A stretch of DNA of 64,000 bases from Acanthaster planci (Eukaryota; Echinodermata; Asteroidea; Valvatida; Acanthasteridae). The notes beneath the pieces were generated by a model that was not told the DNA's origin, did no database searches, and worked only from the letters and a program-made list of their open reading frames with translations. Below are positions 26,807-39,900 of this stretch, one piece after another; position 1 is the stretch's first letter, and each line of letters begins with the position of its first letter. A program made the position numbers and the translations under genes. Location: positions 2,696,558 to 2,760,557 of the forward strand of contig NW_019091375.1 in NCBI RefSeq assembly GCF_001949145.1. The letters are read 5' to 3'.

Positions 26807-29356
26807 CAGTTGTTTTGTTTTTTGTTTTTTGTTGTTTTTTAGAGTGTACAGTGCCCTAGGGGTCATGATTTAATATGTCAAAAATGACGAATTTACTTTG
26901 GCAGTATTTTTTTCCAACGTGGCACGCTTATGAAGCCTTGATCTCTTGCCTTCTGTAGGTTTTCTTGATAGATTGAACTCTTAAATCAGTTTGATTGATA
27001 AAAAGGGTTCTCAAATTCCGGAATAAATATGGCATTTGATTCCAAATTTCGACCGCTGACTTTCATCGTGTTCATAGTGTACTTCGAGACAGCAACATTG
27101 TAATCATTTTTTTTCTCTTTTTTTATTTCATAGCAATCTTTGGTAATTCATTTTATAATGTAATCATTTTATTTCCTAGGGATGACATCGAAAATCAGTG
27201 TCAGGAAAGTGCTTTTCCATTAACCTTTTATTGATTACTCTCTTGTGAAATATGCCTTCTGTTCTGGTTTTATTCAATAAAAGAAGTATAAGTCTCTCCC
27301 ATTTTCATTTCATAGCAATCATGGGAAATGGCACTCATGCTCATTCTTTGATCCTCTGTCTGGCTATGTTTCTGGGTGGGTAAATTGGCCTATATGAATG
27401 CTCTTTTGCATTCAGTAAAGTTAAATGGTAAATACCTTACTATGAATTTAACACAGACTGTACTGTCCTTTCCTTTAGCATCGTGACCAGCTGCACGAGA
27501 CAGATTGCCCCAAAGTAGAACAGTATTAATGGGTATGTTATTGTAATCTTGAATTACGATGCAAAGCAAAATATATTGATGCACATATGACAACGATTTT
27601 TACGATGAAGCCCAAGAAAACTGTTGAACAAAAATGAAGTATTATTTCAATCGAGTGTAACACGGTAAATTAACCAAGAAACATATAATATTCCTATTGG
27701 TAATCTTAACAAAATGTTAAATTTAATTGTAATTCAAGTTAATTGTAACACTGGGTACTATTTAAAAAAATGGCGTTCGGGTCTTTCTTCATAGGTTGTA
27801 TATATTGAGTTGACGTGTGTAAATGCAAGGCACGGTGACAGAATAAGCTGAACTGTGGAGCGCTGAGCCTTAATTAGAAAGTCGCTGGGCGAAGTTCTCT
27901 GTGTTTGCGCGGCTGTCTGATCCATTCATATCAACACCCAGCGCATGTTATTCCCTGAAATCACCTCCCCTTTGGAGTGGCTTAGTTGTTTTGGCGCCAA
28001 CTGCGGGCGAGCCCAACTTCCTAGAGGGGAGCGTAAGCTGAGATGGATCATATCGGGTGCCTGGGAGGGGACGGTTTTTGTCGGCTTCTTTGGCCATTTG
28101 AACAGTGATGTTATACGGGAATGCTTAAGTGAACTCTCAGAGTAATGGGTCTGGATTAGTTACGGCCGATTATGTTTATTTCCTCTTAGCGATCATATTG
28201 GTTATAATAGCTCTATGTTAAACGTCTTTTACTAATTTCTTTGTTGTACACTTACACTGTCATTATGGATGTCGCCAGGAATTTTTCGGGGAATCAGTCA
28301 TCAGCAGAAACCTGGCAAGCCATCAACGCAGAGAAGGGGTGAATTCCTCAATATATTCAAGCAAATTGATGATTTCCTCCCCCTTCTGTCCTGTTCTTTG
28401 GTATTTACCAGCCCGTGTTTTTTTTTCTCGGGGATGGTAATTATTAAAGCGCCCTCTTGTCCCTCAGAATACTATTTCACGTATGTAGTGAAGTGGCTAT
28501 GGGCACATACAAATCCCTTGTCGTGTACGGTACCTGCCATTTATTCTGTCATTTCCGTCGTAGGATACATTTTGTTAACTGATTTTTTGAGCTGTTAAAT
28601 ATGTGAGTTTGAGATGTACGTGTACATGCAAAGTGGAAAGTTACCCATGAAAAATTGCGTTTCCTTAACCGGGTACTGTGGTGCAGATGAGTTTGAACTA
28701 AGGTCCTCGCATTAAGATGGTTGGAAGTAAAATGTCTATGGTTCACTTAAAGTAAAAGACAATGTAGTGGGAAGTGGAAAGGCACTCCGAGTGGACTTGA
28801 AACATAATGACGTCACACAGAGTTTACATAAGGCACCTTTGTGCGGTTGTGAGGTGCGATGCGATCTATTGAGCCGTCATAAGAAAGCACACATGTACAC
28901 AAAGAGTGACGTCATAATGATTTTTTGATATGAGGAAAGCAGGATGCATCATACTAGAGCATAATTAAACCAGCCCTTGCACGCGCATGTCGGTGCTCAC
29001 GAAGCAAGCTTAAGCGGGTTCGATACTAGCTCTTTCCGTCGTTTCCCCGCCACATTTCAAGGATCGCAATCACCTGAATCTAAAGACTCGTACTCGAGGT
29101 CAACGTAATAGGATGACACCGTTTTGATAATTCCCATGGCTTGCCCAGAGTGACGAGTGTATGAACTCTTTGCTTAATTAAAGCAATGCTTTGAACTCTT
29201 TAGAGGTAAGCCCTTAACGACGTGATTGCCCCCCATAAGGTTATGAATTGTTTCCCAAGCCCATTGACAACACAGTATAAATGGCGGTATAAATCTGCGT
29301 TGGTGAAGAGCAAAAACCAAAATCTCCCTGACTCTAAATATAAATATATGTCTTAA
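26807..29356. other. Gene-free stretch
   Basis: No exon recognised. A patch at about 27,840-28,090 is richer in GC and open for 66 codons, but is not identifiable. The two CRE palindromes at 28.8-28.9 kb are listed separately. Confidence 0.4.
28803..28929. promoter_or_regulatory. Paired cAMP-response palindromes in inverted arms
   Basis: Two perfect TGACGTCA sites lie at 28,808-28,815 and 28,917-28,924. Each sits in a longer arm (ataatgacgtcac against gtgacgtcataat) that forms an imperfect inverted repeat about 127 bp across. The octamer is the canonical CREB/ATF binding palindrome. The inverted arms could equally be the ends of a small transposon. Regulation of the downstream transporter gene is conjecture. 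Confidence 0.4.
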
Positions 29357-29534
29357 GGTTGATTCAAACTCTGCGCAAAAGCGAACACGAATGCGATTTT
29401 GTGACGTCATATCAACTATTAGCAGACCGGAATTGCAAAAGCTGAACACATTTCAACTCTTTGGATTTTGCTGCAAATGTTCAATGATGTAAAATTCACT
29501 TCACATTGACAAACGTTCGAAGTATGAATTGACC
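29357..29534. mobile_element. Family E MITE, copy 1
   Basis: A 178-bp element with imperfect inverted ends: GGTTGATTCAAACTCTGCGC on the left and, in reverse complement, GGTCAATTCATACTTCGAACG on the right. It carries a CRE palindrome TGACGTCA at 29,402-29,409. A related element lies in intron 2 at 43.5 kb. No target duplication could be fixed. Confidence 0.5.
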
Positions 29535-29740
29535 TGTACGGATGTGACATTGTTCTGTTATGTGAAAAAGACCCTGCAATGTGCTTCAAGGTTTAGCCGT
29601 GTTTGTGGATGTCTTTTTTATTTATACAGGATGGACATTTTAAATGTTGAAATAACAATTCCCGATATTGATAAAGCGAAAGTGTCAAAGAAATCAAAGC
29701 GCTAGTATTTATGCAATAGAAAATGAAATTATAATAAACA

Positions 29741-29871
29741 AATGAATCCGCGCGAAATTTGTCGATCCTTTCCAAACGCACATTGGGTCGACAAATTTTG
29801 CGCATCGTGATTGGCCAACGCGTTGCAAACTCTTAGCGGTGCACTATTGTGAAACGGCCGTATTAATGAAT
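29741..29871. mobile_element. Family B fold-back element, truncated copy
   Basis: The interval 29,748-29,864 matches the loop and right arm of the complete element at 6.9 kb: gcgcgaaatttgtcga, gggtcgacaaattt, gtgattggccaacgcg, ttgcaaactctt, gtgcactattgtgaa and the end ccgtatt. The left arm is missing. A 7-bp direct repeat AATGAAT flanks it (29,741-29,747 and 29,865-29,871). This may be a target duplication from insertion of an already shortened element. Confidence 0.65.
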
Positions 29872-32800
29872 ACACGCTATCAACCCCTTTTTAAAATTTT
29901 GCACTAATGGAGAGGTAAGTTTATACCCCAGACAGCAGTGTCAGTCTTGAAATAGCTTGTAATTCTGACCGACCACCTGATTTGAATATTATACAGACAT
30001 TTCCGTATGTCATGACAGCAGGTGGCAATCAGTCACAGCGCAATGGGTATGGCTTAATACTGGAATGACATGACTTCTTTGAAGTGAATAGGGACAGAAA
30101 CATTCGCCAAACGAAAGATGGAGTTGGCATCCTGTGTCCGCTACAAAGAAAGCAGTCTGGTGGTCGTGTTATCAATGAATGCTGTGTTCATTACGGCTAT
30201 TTGCTGTTTATTTTCGTTTTCCTATACACGAAGTACGGTGAGTCCGTTTCTTTGCAGAAATTGCGCCTTGCTCGTTGCAGCCCGTACTGGCCTTCCCGCC
30301 AAATTGTGCCGGCTGAGCGGGATTTAACGTAATTCAGAACCGATTTCACCGCTCGCTAAAATGATTAGGCCTTCTGGGTCAGTGGCGGGTAAAAGCTTTG
30401 AGGTATTCTAGATTTTTGGCTTCTGGTAGCGAGTTTGACTGTAGCGAGGGCCAAGTCACGTATGAACTCATGTTTCAGTCTGTAATTTTAACAGGTTGTT
30501 CTTTGGCATGAAACAAGCGACCTTACTTTGAGATCTATTGAGAGATCGTAACAGTCGATGGCAACCACCCAAAAACTTTAAATATTCAGCTATTCCACAC
30601 TTGATCAAGATTTATTCACGGCGTCGCACCGCCTAGAATTTACAATTATTTAACGCCCACGTCCGTGTGCACCGTCGTGAAGATGAATATATCTGACCAT
30701 AAACTACAACTTGTGTCATTCCGTAGCCATACATTATCGCTTACGATGACAACAGAATGATTCAAAATGGCATGCCCACCTTTTAAATAATGCACTCCCC
30801 AGATTCCTGCACACGGCCATGCTGCCGAATTTATCCATGCCCCTCCGTGCACAATCTTCTTCATCGATCATCGAGGACCGTGCGAAAGCTTACCTGACAC
30901 TGTATTATGCATGTCCCCGGGCCACTTTGTGTATTATTCAACACTCATCCCTACTATCATGTCGGTTGAATCTCCCCACCCCGAGGCATGCATTGTAAAA
31001 TACACAATGTTGGGCAAAGATTTTACACCGCTGGCCTTTCTAGGATGGTATGCTTGGCCGTAATTTATTAATGCGATGAGATACCAAAGAATTACGCGAA
31101 CAAGAGATATTTAAAACTGCATGAAAATATGTAAACAGGGCAAAATGTTTTATCAAGAAATAACGAAGACAAGGAAAAAATAAGTCCAAATAGCCCATCA
31201 CTGACGTTAACACAGCATAAGAATATTTCATATCTCTTCCCCGTTGCCTCTTAAAGATAATTATCCTAATAATAAAATAATCATTTACCTAAGGCATGCA
31301 AATCACGCAACTATACTAGGGAAACAAGTCATGTTTACCTCCTATATGAGGACTTTGTACGGAGCTGTGTGCGCTTACAGTAGTGCAGTGGCATAGGTAA
31401 ATGTTAGTATAATTTAGATAGGCCTATCACCACAGTGTCATGCCCAATTACCAGATAGCAGCGATATATTTGTAGAATATCAGCTTGCTATTTAACGCAG
31501 AGTCACGCGCCTTTTCCTCGAGCAATAGAAAGGCAGCTGAGACACGCGGTCACTGCCTTTTTTTTGGGGGGGGGATACCACTTCCTCCTGATATCTCAAG
31601 AAACTAAGCAACACGGGCAATTTGTATATCGCCACTTACATTTTCGCAATGTATCGCTTTCCAGAGGTTGGTGTTTCTAACACACCTTTATTTGTTCACT
31701 TTCATAAACTAGAAACTACTAACCTATTATGTTTAGATACATAGCTTTATGGACTCGTCTGTTTGTGCTGATTATTTGATTGAATAAAACAACTGTACGG
31801 GTTAGATTGAAATTAAAATACGCTTAAACAAAGATTAAATATGCCTTAATCACATTAACAAGGTAAATATGTACGTCAGACCAAACATCGTTTGGTGTAA
31901 ACCAGTCAATTTGGAGTAAAATGCAGTCCACCAACAAAAGGTGATGAACTTAAATCGTCAGGTGCAAAGTAATCTCCCGTGTGGCTTTGCTTCCTGAGAT
32001 ATGAGGAGAGAACCCGAAACAAAACAAAACATTGGACAATAGAAAATCATAATCTTATGAGCAAAAACTGAAACGCGCAGCAGGCGAAATTTCGTATGTA
32101 CGTCGTGTACGCTGAAGTAAATACAAGTAGCCTATAGCAATACTTTAGTTGGTTTGTGAGAAGAGAAAACTTTGTCCTGCGAAACAAAGTTCCCAATAAG
32201 GAAATGTGTTTCTGGGTTGTCCAGATTTCATGTGTCTTTGGATAGATTCTGCGTTAGCCCCATGGGGTGTCTCCAAGGGGGTCGGTAGACCATTTTGAAT
32301 GGGGGGGTGTCTCATGACATTTGCCGACGGTCAGTCACGCAAAACGAGGGTACTGCCGTCTGATTCCATAGCCCCACACCTTCCTGATGTTTTGTATTTT
32401 CCATTTTGCCGACAGACCATGATTTTGCCGACAAAACTAACCCAAGAAAGTGTGACACACCCGACACCCCCTCTAGCGACGCCCGTGGGTGTCTCAGGTG
32501 TTTAAACGTTTCAATAGGAAACTTTTCGGCGCCAATTGAGAGTGCTCTCTAACCGCGGAAAGTTGAAAGGTTCAAATAAATAAATGAAAAAATCTCTCTG
32601 GCAGACATCTGTGATATCTGATGCTCGCGTTGATGAAGAAATGTCTGCCTCTGGCTAGAATGACTTCTGTCTGTGGCACGTGCAGCCTGTCATCGTACGG
32701 TCACTTAGCGTCGAATCGCTCGACTAGTCAAGAAATGAAGCCTGTCGCGTCAATTTTCCGATAAAAAACCTGTTCCCGGCACGAACTTGTGAAATCGTGA

Positions 32801-33670
32801 AAAAAAGATGAGAAAAAGCGTCACGCATGCCAAAGATTAAGAAAGATAACGAGATCAAGGCGCTCCGTGAGAGGAAATTAATGTCGACGGGATGCTTTCA
32901 AAAATATCTCTCTGTCGATTCTTAAGTTGTTTCATCATTATTATCTCCTTCACACTATGCTGTGATTTTGATTAAAATGTCAGGTGTATGGAATTGCAAA
33001 GACAGAAGATTGCCTTGAGATTACTCTATCCAAAATAAGTCCCTCAGAGATTAATATGCTTAGGCTGCGTTGCAACTTAATGATTTTTGTGTTTTGCAGC
33101 AAAAAAGAATTCCAAAAGTGTTGAGATTTCAAAGAAAGGAGGCAACCTGGATTAACTTGTCCACCATCCCCTTCATAAAGAATTATAGTGAAAGTATGTG
33201 AATAGTCTTTTAATTGCTTGAAAAACAGTGTCCCGTGGCACTTGATCTTTTCATTGCTCTTTTTTGTATGAGATTGCCAACACAGTTAATAGCATTGAAC
33301 AACAATGCTAAATGCCTAAAATGCAACAAAGCATAATGAAGGGTTGAATGGAATGAATGGTTGTGATCCCAGTGTGAATTGACAATTTTACCGTCCGATC
33401 TGCTGTATTTTATAAGTTCCATTGTTTCTCTCACACGTCAAGTGCTTATAGTTGGGCCGAAACGTTATTAGTGACCTAAGAAGGGACGGTACAATTTATT
33501 GGTACAGCACGTGACAACTTCCCTGAGCAAACCTAGGCTGAGTGCTGAAATCAGGTTGTCTATTTCTGAATGAAGAAGAAATTGATGGAATTTCTTCCTT
33601 GCCAAACACTTTCGGAAAAATCTCTCCACAAGTTCTCTTGTAGGCTAATTTATTTTGTATTGTTCCATCA
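29872..33670. other. Immediate upstream region of the transporter gene
   Basis: No first exon or promoter could be identified with confidence. A relic at about 32,215-32,515 repeats TGCCGAC words (inverted pair TTTTGCCGACA / TTTTGCCGACAAA) and carries CTAGCGACGCCCGTG, a motif resembling transposon ends. A G run lies at about 31,565-31,575. Any non-coding first exon may lie anywhere upstream. Confidence 0.35.
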
Positions 33671-33688
33671 TCTAATCTTTTGAACAGA
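33671..33688 (+). promoter_or_regulatory. Probable splice acceptor just before the start codon
   Basis: The sequence tctaatcttttgaacag looks like a branch site plus pyrimidine tract and AG, ending one base before the ATG at 33,689. If it is used, the gene has an upstream non-coding (or short coding) exon. If it is not, the same frame is closed upstream by a TAG at 33,641-33,643. Either way the ATG at 33,689 is the first in frame here, with A at position -3. Confidence 0.5.
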
Positions 33689-33964
33689 ATGAAGGCACCG
33701 CGCGAAGACAAGGCATCGCTGGTACCCCAGGATTCCTCTGATATAGAGGAAGGGGAGATGGCTACCAACCACAGTGCTGGCGTCACTTCAGGTGGCAAGC
33801 GGTGCTGCAGTAAGTGCTGCCCTATGGCCAAGCGCTACGTCGTTGCTGTCATGAGCTGTGTAGGGTTCTGCATATCGTTCGGTATACGCTGCAACCTGGG
33901 TGTAGCTATTGTGGACATGGTCAACAACAACACGGTGACCATTAACGGGCAGAAGGAAGTACAC
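33689..33964 (+). CDS. VGLUT coding exon 1 (residues 1-92)
   Basis: 276 bases, ends in phase 0 before GTGAGT. It encodes the cytoplasmic N-terminus and the first membrane helix (about 50-70). The N-terminus has an acidic SSDIEEGE stretch and a Cys-rich CCSKCC patch. The exon ends in the lumenal loop after the NNT sequon. The conserved Arg67 sits in GIRCNLG. Confidence 0.93.
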
Positions 33965-36900
33965 GTGAGTATTTGCGGTCAATCTCCTTCTCTGGGTAAT
34001 GCTGAGTAGTGCACCCTCACATCTTTAACCCTCACTAATGTGCAGCGCGTTCGATTACTTCCCTAGTGCTTATACAAGAAAGACTTCGCTCAATTTGACA
34101 TTCATGGGACATCACTGGGACAGCCCAGTTCTTTTTGGGGCGGTTCCTGCTCTTTTCCCTCAGCTCTCCGAAAAAAAATTGGCTCTTAAAAGCGACGTTT
34201 AAGAAAGATACGATGGGATTGCCACGACTAATTGCACGACATAACTCAATTTCTCATAATCGTGATATTGGAGACAGTTTCACACCCAGAGAGTATTACT
34301 GGAAACGAATATGAAATGAAATATGTGGGACAAGGCTGATTTGTTAGGTTGATAACCTCGTCCCCAGTAGTTACATTCTTTTCGTCTCAGTGATTATACA
34401 TCTTTCTGTGTAACTTTGCCTCAAGCACCCTCATTGATACAGTAAGAGCGGTTGTACATGGCAACCATCTTCTTGGTCAGTGCTTTTATTATGGGGGATA
34501 TGCAGAAAAGACCTTCCGTGTATAACTTGTATAGCAAATTATTTGTTCACATCATGAACTTGGTGCTTTATACCAGCTCCATTGCGTAGTTTATGTTTTA
34601 GTGTTTTCCGTAAAATATTACTTCCGCTCCATCTCGATAACAGTCCCCTCCACACTTTTCAACTTCGATCTCTCTCATTTCCAAAGTTTTAAACAAAGGA
34701 CAAGACGATTTTAGAGAGTGAAATCAGTCTCTATTTCGATTGATATAATTTGAAAACAGAACGTCTGAATACTCGAATGATATCTCGATCTTTTGCAACA
34801 TCAACAATTTCACTTTAAAATTTAATTTTAAAAAAGTTATGAAATCAGGCGTTAATTTCAACGGACCGCCGGGCCCCAAATTATTTCTAATTTACATACG
34901 TCTGCAAAATCATTGGACAGGCAAATAATTCTGTAATACGATTGGAGATCAAGTACCCGTTGAAGCGTACTTATTTGTTTACAATTCGAAATTTCAGTTA
35001 GTCTGGTTACCTTACCAAAGGCTCCCTGAGGACTCTTGATAAAAATCTGAGGTCAGGTATCACCGACAGGTATAAATAGATCATTACGCAACATGTCAAG
35101 GGTCACAAGGAAAACCCTGGGTGGATCTTATTTTTAGATGTACATGCAGGCTGTTTATGTTGGCGGTCACTTTGAAAACATGCAAGAAACTCCAAAGAAT
35201 TCGTAGGAAGGGAGCAACATGTGTTGAATATAGGCAACAAGCAACAGAAAAAATATATATCCTTCGGTTTTGGTCAAGTGGACATTGGGTGACACCGGAC
35301 TCTTGACAGTGGCACGTCTTATATAGAATTAGGGCGCCCTGGATTGACTGATCTGAGACTGGTTCGTGGCCTCGACTTTGTCGCTGACATAAATTGTATA
35401 GAGCCTGTAGGCCTTAAGTGTGCAGACAAAAATAAAAGGAAAATAATCGTTTTTGTTTCATTCTATGGTGCTTTTTTAGGGTTATTCCAAATGCCAGCCA
35501 GTCGTGGATAGGCAATTTACGACTTAATAAATTAAAGTGTTTGTTTTAATATTGTTTACTCTCAGAGATATTACTTTGCCTTAACGAGCCTTCTAGTGAA
35601 CCTGTTATTAGGTTTCCCCGTTGCTGTTTGGTAAATTGTGGAAATTGTTGTTTATTATTTACAGTTCCGAGAATTTGACTGGGATCCCAGAATAGTTGGG
35701 CTTATGCACAGCTCGTTCTTCTGGGGTTACATTGTCACCCAAGTGCCTGGTGGCTACTTGGCGTCTAGAGTCCCAGCGAATAGGTAAGTCACTCCCTGCA
35801 GGGTTCCAAAAATATGAGCAAAATTACTGGCAACACTGAAAAGTTAGTATCAAAAAGGACAGTGACTCAAATTCGCTCAATAAAATAGACTCAGCTTTTT
35901 TTCAGATTGATAAAATGGACAAACACAAATAATTGGGAATATGCCTGAGCTCTTCTTTATTAGTAAAATTTTGCCAGTGTATTGGCAAACTGGCAACAAT
36001 ATGCAATGAAGTGGGGCACACCTAACCCCCTGGGCTTACCAGACCCAGTCATGAGTAAGGCACACTCGGACCACCATATATGGCCCACAGACCAACACCA
36101 GGGCACATCAGCCCTAATACACAAGGCACACCCATACCTTGTCAAAAATAGGGCACACCATCCGCCATTACGAAATAGCCTTAACAAATGGCAACACCAG
36201 GCCAAACAACTCGTCACGGCCTTTCAACACCGATTAATAAAATTTGAATGAACATTAACAATGAACTATTAAACCATTCAGGCACATGATGTTCCCCCGT
36301 TTACCGCTATGAGCTGCGGGAAGAATGGCCCTTGTTGAACGTACAGGAGCCATTACCATTGCATGTCATCACGTACCGTTACTGGTGTCATAGTATAAAC
36401 ATTACATGATGGGTAAATTCCCACTTTCTGCAATACAACTACTGACCCTTATGATAGTGCACGAGAAATTTCAGCCTGCGGCTGTCGACTTCCCGCCAGA
36501 AAATGCCAAACGTGCCAAACGCGGACCCAGGGATAGACAGGCAACACGCTGAAAGGACAAGGTAGCTAACACATTGGAAAACTACAAGAGAGTTGAAATT
36601 CCACACATAAGGTTGGATACAAATAACCGATTCCCGATGTTTAGAAATGTGCACCCTATCATACCTGGACAAATCCATGGTTGTCCATTTAAACTGTGGG
36701 TGATAACATTCCTTCAATTTACGAGAACGGGACTTGGCCCATTTGTAACCACGCTTTCTGTGTGTGGATGCTGGAGCTGTTGTACCGAATTGAAATACCT
36801 GGGGCAAATATCAGACCAAACAGGTTGCGCTCGTGGGTACAGAAACTTTGTGTCTTCCATCAGGGCCAGAATGTGCTGGCGAATGCAAAAGGCATCCACT

Positions 36901-39900
36901 GATTAAGAAGTCATTTGTGCCAATCCTCGCCACAAGGGAACACATATCATTAATTTCGGCCCAGCTACGTCCATTCCAAAGAACTGTCCTAGTCAGACTA
37001 AGAGTCCGAGTGGCCCAGCGCGCAATGGAATCCCCAATGAAGCAGATCGGTCCTGTGAAAAATGGAAGAAAGGTGTGGAGCCCTTGGTACGTTACTGCAT
37101 ATTTTGGTCACAAGTACAAACAGGGACCACTGACGGTTGAATATATGAAAAATTGCATCTGATCGCCAATGACCCATTCGTTGAATTTCAACCTCAATGA
37201 TCCCAATTCAAAAGCAGCCGTTGCTGCCCCGATGGAGAAGGAATGACCTTGATAGTGGAGGCCGTGTAGTCCACAGAAGGAAAGGACCTTTTTCAACATT
37301 GCACTTAAATGATACCTAGGCAGGGGACTACCGTCAAAATGGCAAAATAATGGCTGCCAAATTGAGGGACGAACTGCCACATTGTCCTTCAGTGCAGTGA
37401 CTGGGCACAACCCCAGCTCAGTAGTTTGGGTCAAGCAAATTGTTTGTGCCGGGCCCATCTAGATAGTGTTACCCTGTCGAAAGGAGACCAGCACTGACGT
37501 GTCTTCAGTATTCCTGCGGCGGAACTCAATATCAGAATTGATAAGCTCTGGCTTCTGTTTTTAGAATATGCAGCAAATCCCCCACCCACCCCCCCCCAAA
37601 AAGGCAGGAAGTTGCACTGCTTTAAACATCAAACTTTCAAACTGAGATGAACAAACGAGAGGTAGTGCCAAAATTGACAAGAATATTGGTAATCTAGCAT
37701 CAACATCCAGCAACCTTCAACAAGCTTTGTTACTAGAATATCTTGCTTTGGTTTACCCACCCATTAATTTTAGGAAAAAAGTCACACTCCAGTAATGTAT
37801 GTTGAAATTGTTCCAGGTGACAGATCTCTTAAAGACAACCACGCTACAAACTCAGAAATTTCATGGGGTGAAGCAGGCCAAATGGTATTTGGTGTCCAAC
37901 CTTAGGTCAAAAGGCATTCCAGCCGAATGTGTATATCCTTTTTGAGTTTGGGGCCAACGCAAGCCCCTAAAGGTGGTTTATCTCACCTTTCACCACACTT
38001 GAGGAAGGATCGACAGTCGAGTTGTTTCTTTCTCGGCATTTGAGGAGGCATTGCGAAAGCGTTCCATCTAAAAATGGGACAAAGCATCGGCTCGTCCATT
38101 ATGCGTGCCTGTTACATGAACTACTCCAAAACGTATGTTGAAATTAGGCATTCTGACGCAAATATATGCGCAACAGGTGCATGATATGCGCACAACTGGA
38201 TGTTTGCTTGTTGACAATCTGCACAACTGCAGTGTCATCAGAGTGAAAGAGTACTTACGATTGGTTAACAGGTGGCCCCAACACTTCACGCCATTACCAT
38301 GGGAAAAATTCCAAAATGGCAAAGGATGATGGATTCTCTATTCGTTCATTTTGCCATCTACCTTGTGTCCTTTAACACTTTAGTGCAGATTTTTGGCACC
38401 TTTACCTCAGGCACCCGGATTTTCTGCTGTAAGGTGTCAATATCTAAACCTAAACAGGTGATAGTTTGAGTTGGGTCTTGTATTTTTCCTGTGCCATTGG
38501 CTCACCCAATTCAGCACACATTGTCACAAGTGGTAAGTAATGCAGAACATGACGACTGTGAAGAACCAACAAATAAAACATTGTCTAAATAATGTGTGAT
38601 CATGGATGACTTGGCCATGCACTTGACTTGAGATTCTAGGAAAGTACTAAACTTCTTAAACAAAACACATGCCACTGCTGACACCATAGGGAGGCACTTA
38701 TCAAAATAAAAGCTGTCATCAAAGAAAAATCAATCAACAATTCATAATCAACCGGTGAAACAGGGAGGAGCATGCATGGAGGCAAATTTGATTCGGATTT
38801 TGCCAACTAAGCACCAAGACCTGCGCTCAATGCCATGGCAACTACTTGGTCAAAGAAAGCATAATGTACGTGATAGTGGTTCTTATCAATGAAATAATTA
38901 ATTGAACCCCTTGAGGGAAAGACAAATGATGAATAAGCCTGAAAGAATTTGGCCTTTGCTTTGGCATTAAGCCAATTGATGAACACCTTATATTAAGACC
39001 GAAGTGAAAAGGGGCTGGGACATTCCACCTACTGGGTCAATTTCCTTGCCAAATTTTCTCTGACAATTCGGGGATTTTGAGCAGCCGACAAGAGGTAGTG
39101 AGAATCCCTTAGACCATCGTATCCAATAGGAATTCTATTTGCAAACCCATTGAGCAATATTTTAGCATCCTCCCGATTAGGATGTTTAGTCAGCCATGAT
39201 GCTTAGACTTCAGCCCCAATTGGAGTTAGGGGCACGGAAATTTTTTCATTCTTGAGACGAGTCCTTAGGTTGAGCACCACCGTTTAAGGGGAGTTTCCCA
39301 ACCCTACTTACTTCAGTTTTCCCAACAGATTTTGACCTCTCAGTATTCTTTGACCAAAACGTTTGAACTGGGACCCAGACCTACAAGGCATATCCATCCC
39401 CATGCACAAAAGAAAAACATTTGCAGCACTTGTGCATGAACTTACATGCTCGAATATGACATCCCCTTGGGCCAATACAAAAATTTAGGCCCCGAGCACT
39501 AGGCTCAGCATTTTCGACTAAAAAGCTTGAGTGGGATGCCGGCATTACCGGTGCAACTACTCCCATAATCCACAATTCGGTAACCAAACCGCCCCACAAC
39601 CTGGAAGGTTTACTTCCTGGCCGAGACGAAATTGCTCATTATATCGCTTCCACCCAAAACCAGGGAATTGCCAAGCGAATGATTTCAGCACAAACAATAA
39701 CTCTGCAAAACGGTGAGGGTGCTTTGGGAGATCAATAACCATAAAGGTAGGATATGCTGAGGACCAATCGTGTCAATTTTCCAGGTGCAAGCGGCTGTTG
39801 CTTGGCACACTTCCATGAGATTGCCTTCCACTGTTAAGGTGAGCTCGGAATTCAGATTGGACTTGGCAAGCACTGCTGCTGCACTTTCTTGTAGCAACAA

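Noticed and set aside
28808-28924. CRISPR-like or operator-like reading of the paired palindromes
   Set aside because: Only two copies, in inverted orientation, in an animal genome; better explained as CRE sites or transposon ends.
29010-29030. GGTTCGATAC, resembling a tRNA B box
   Set aside because: No matching A box or cloverleaf arms around it.
36574-37162. Plus-strand open frames across the Ngaro relic
   Set aside because: They are antisense to the recognisable minus-strand SGNH and recombinase remains.
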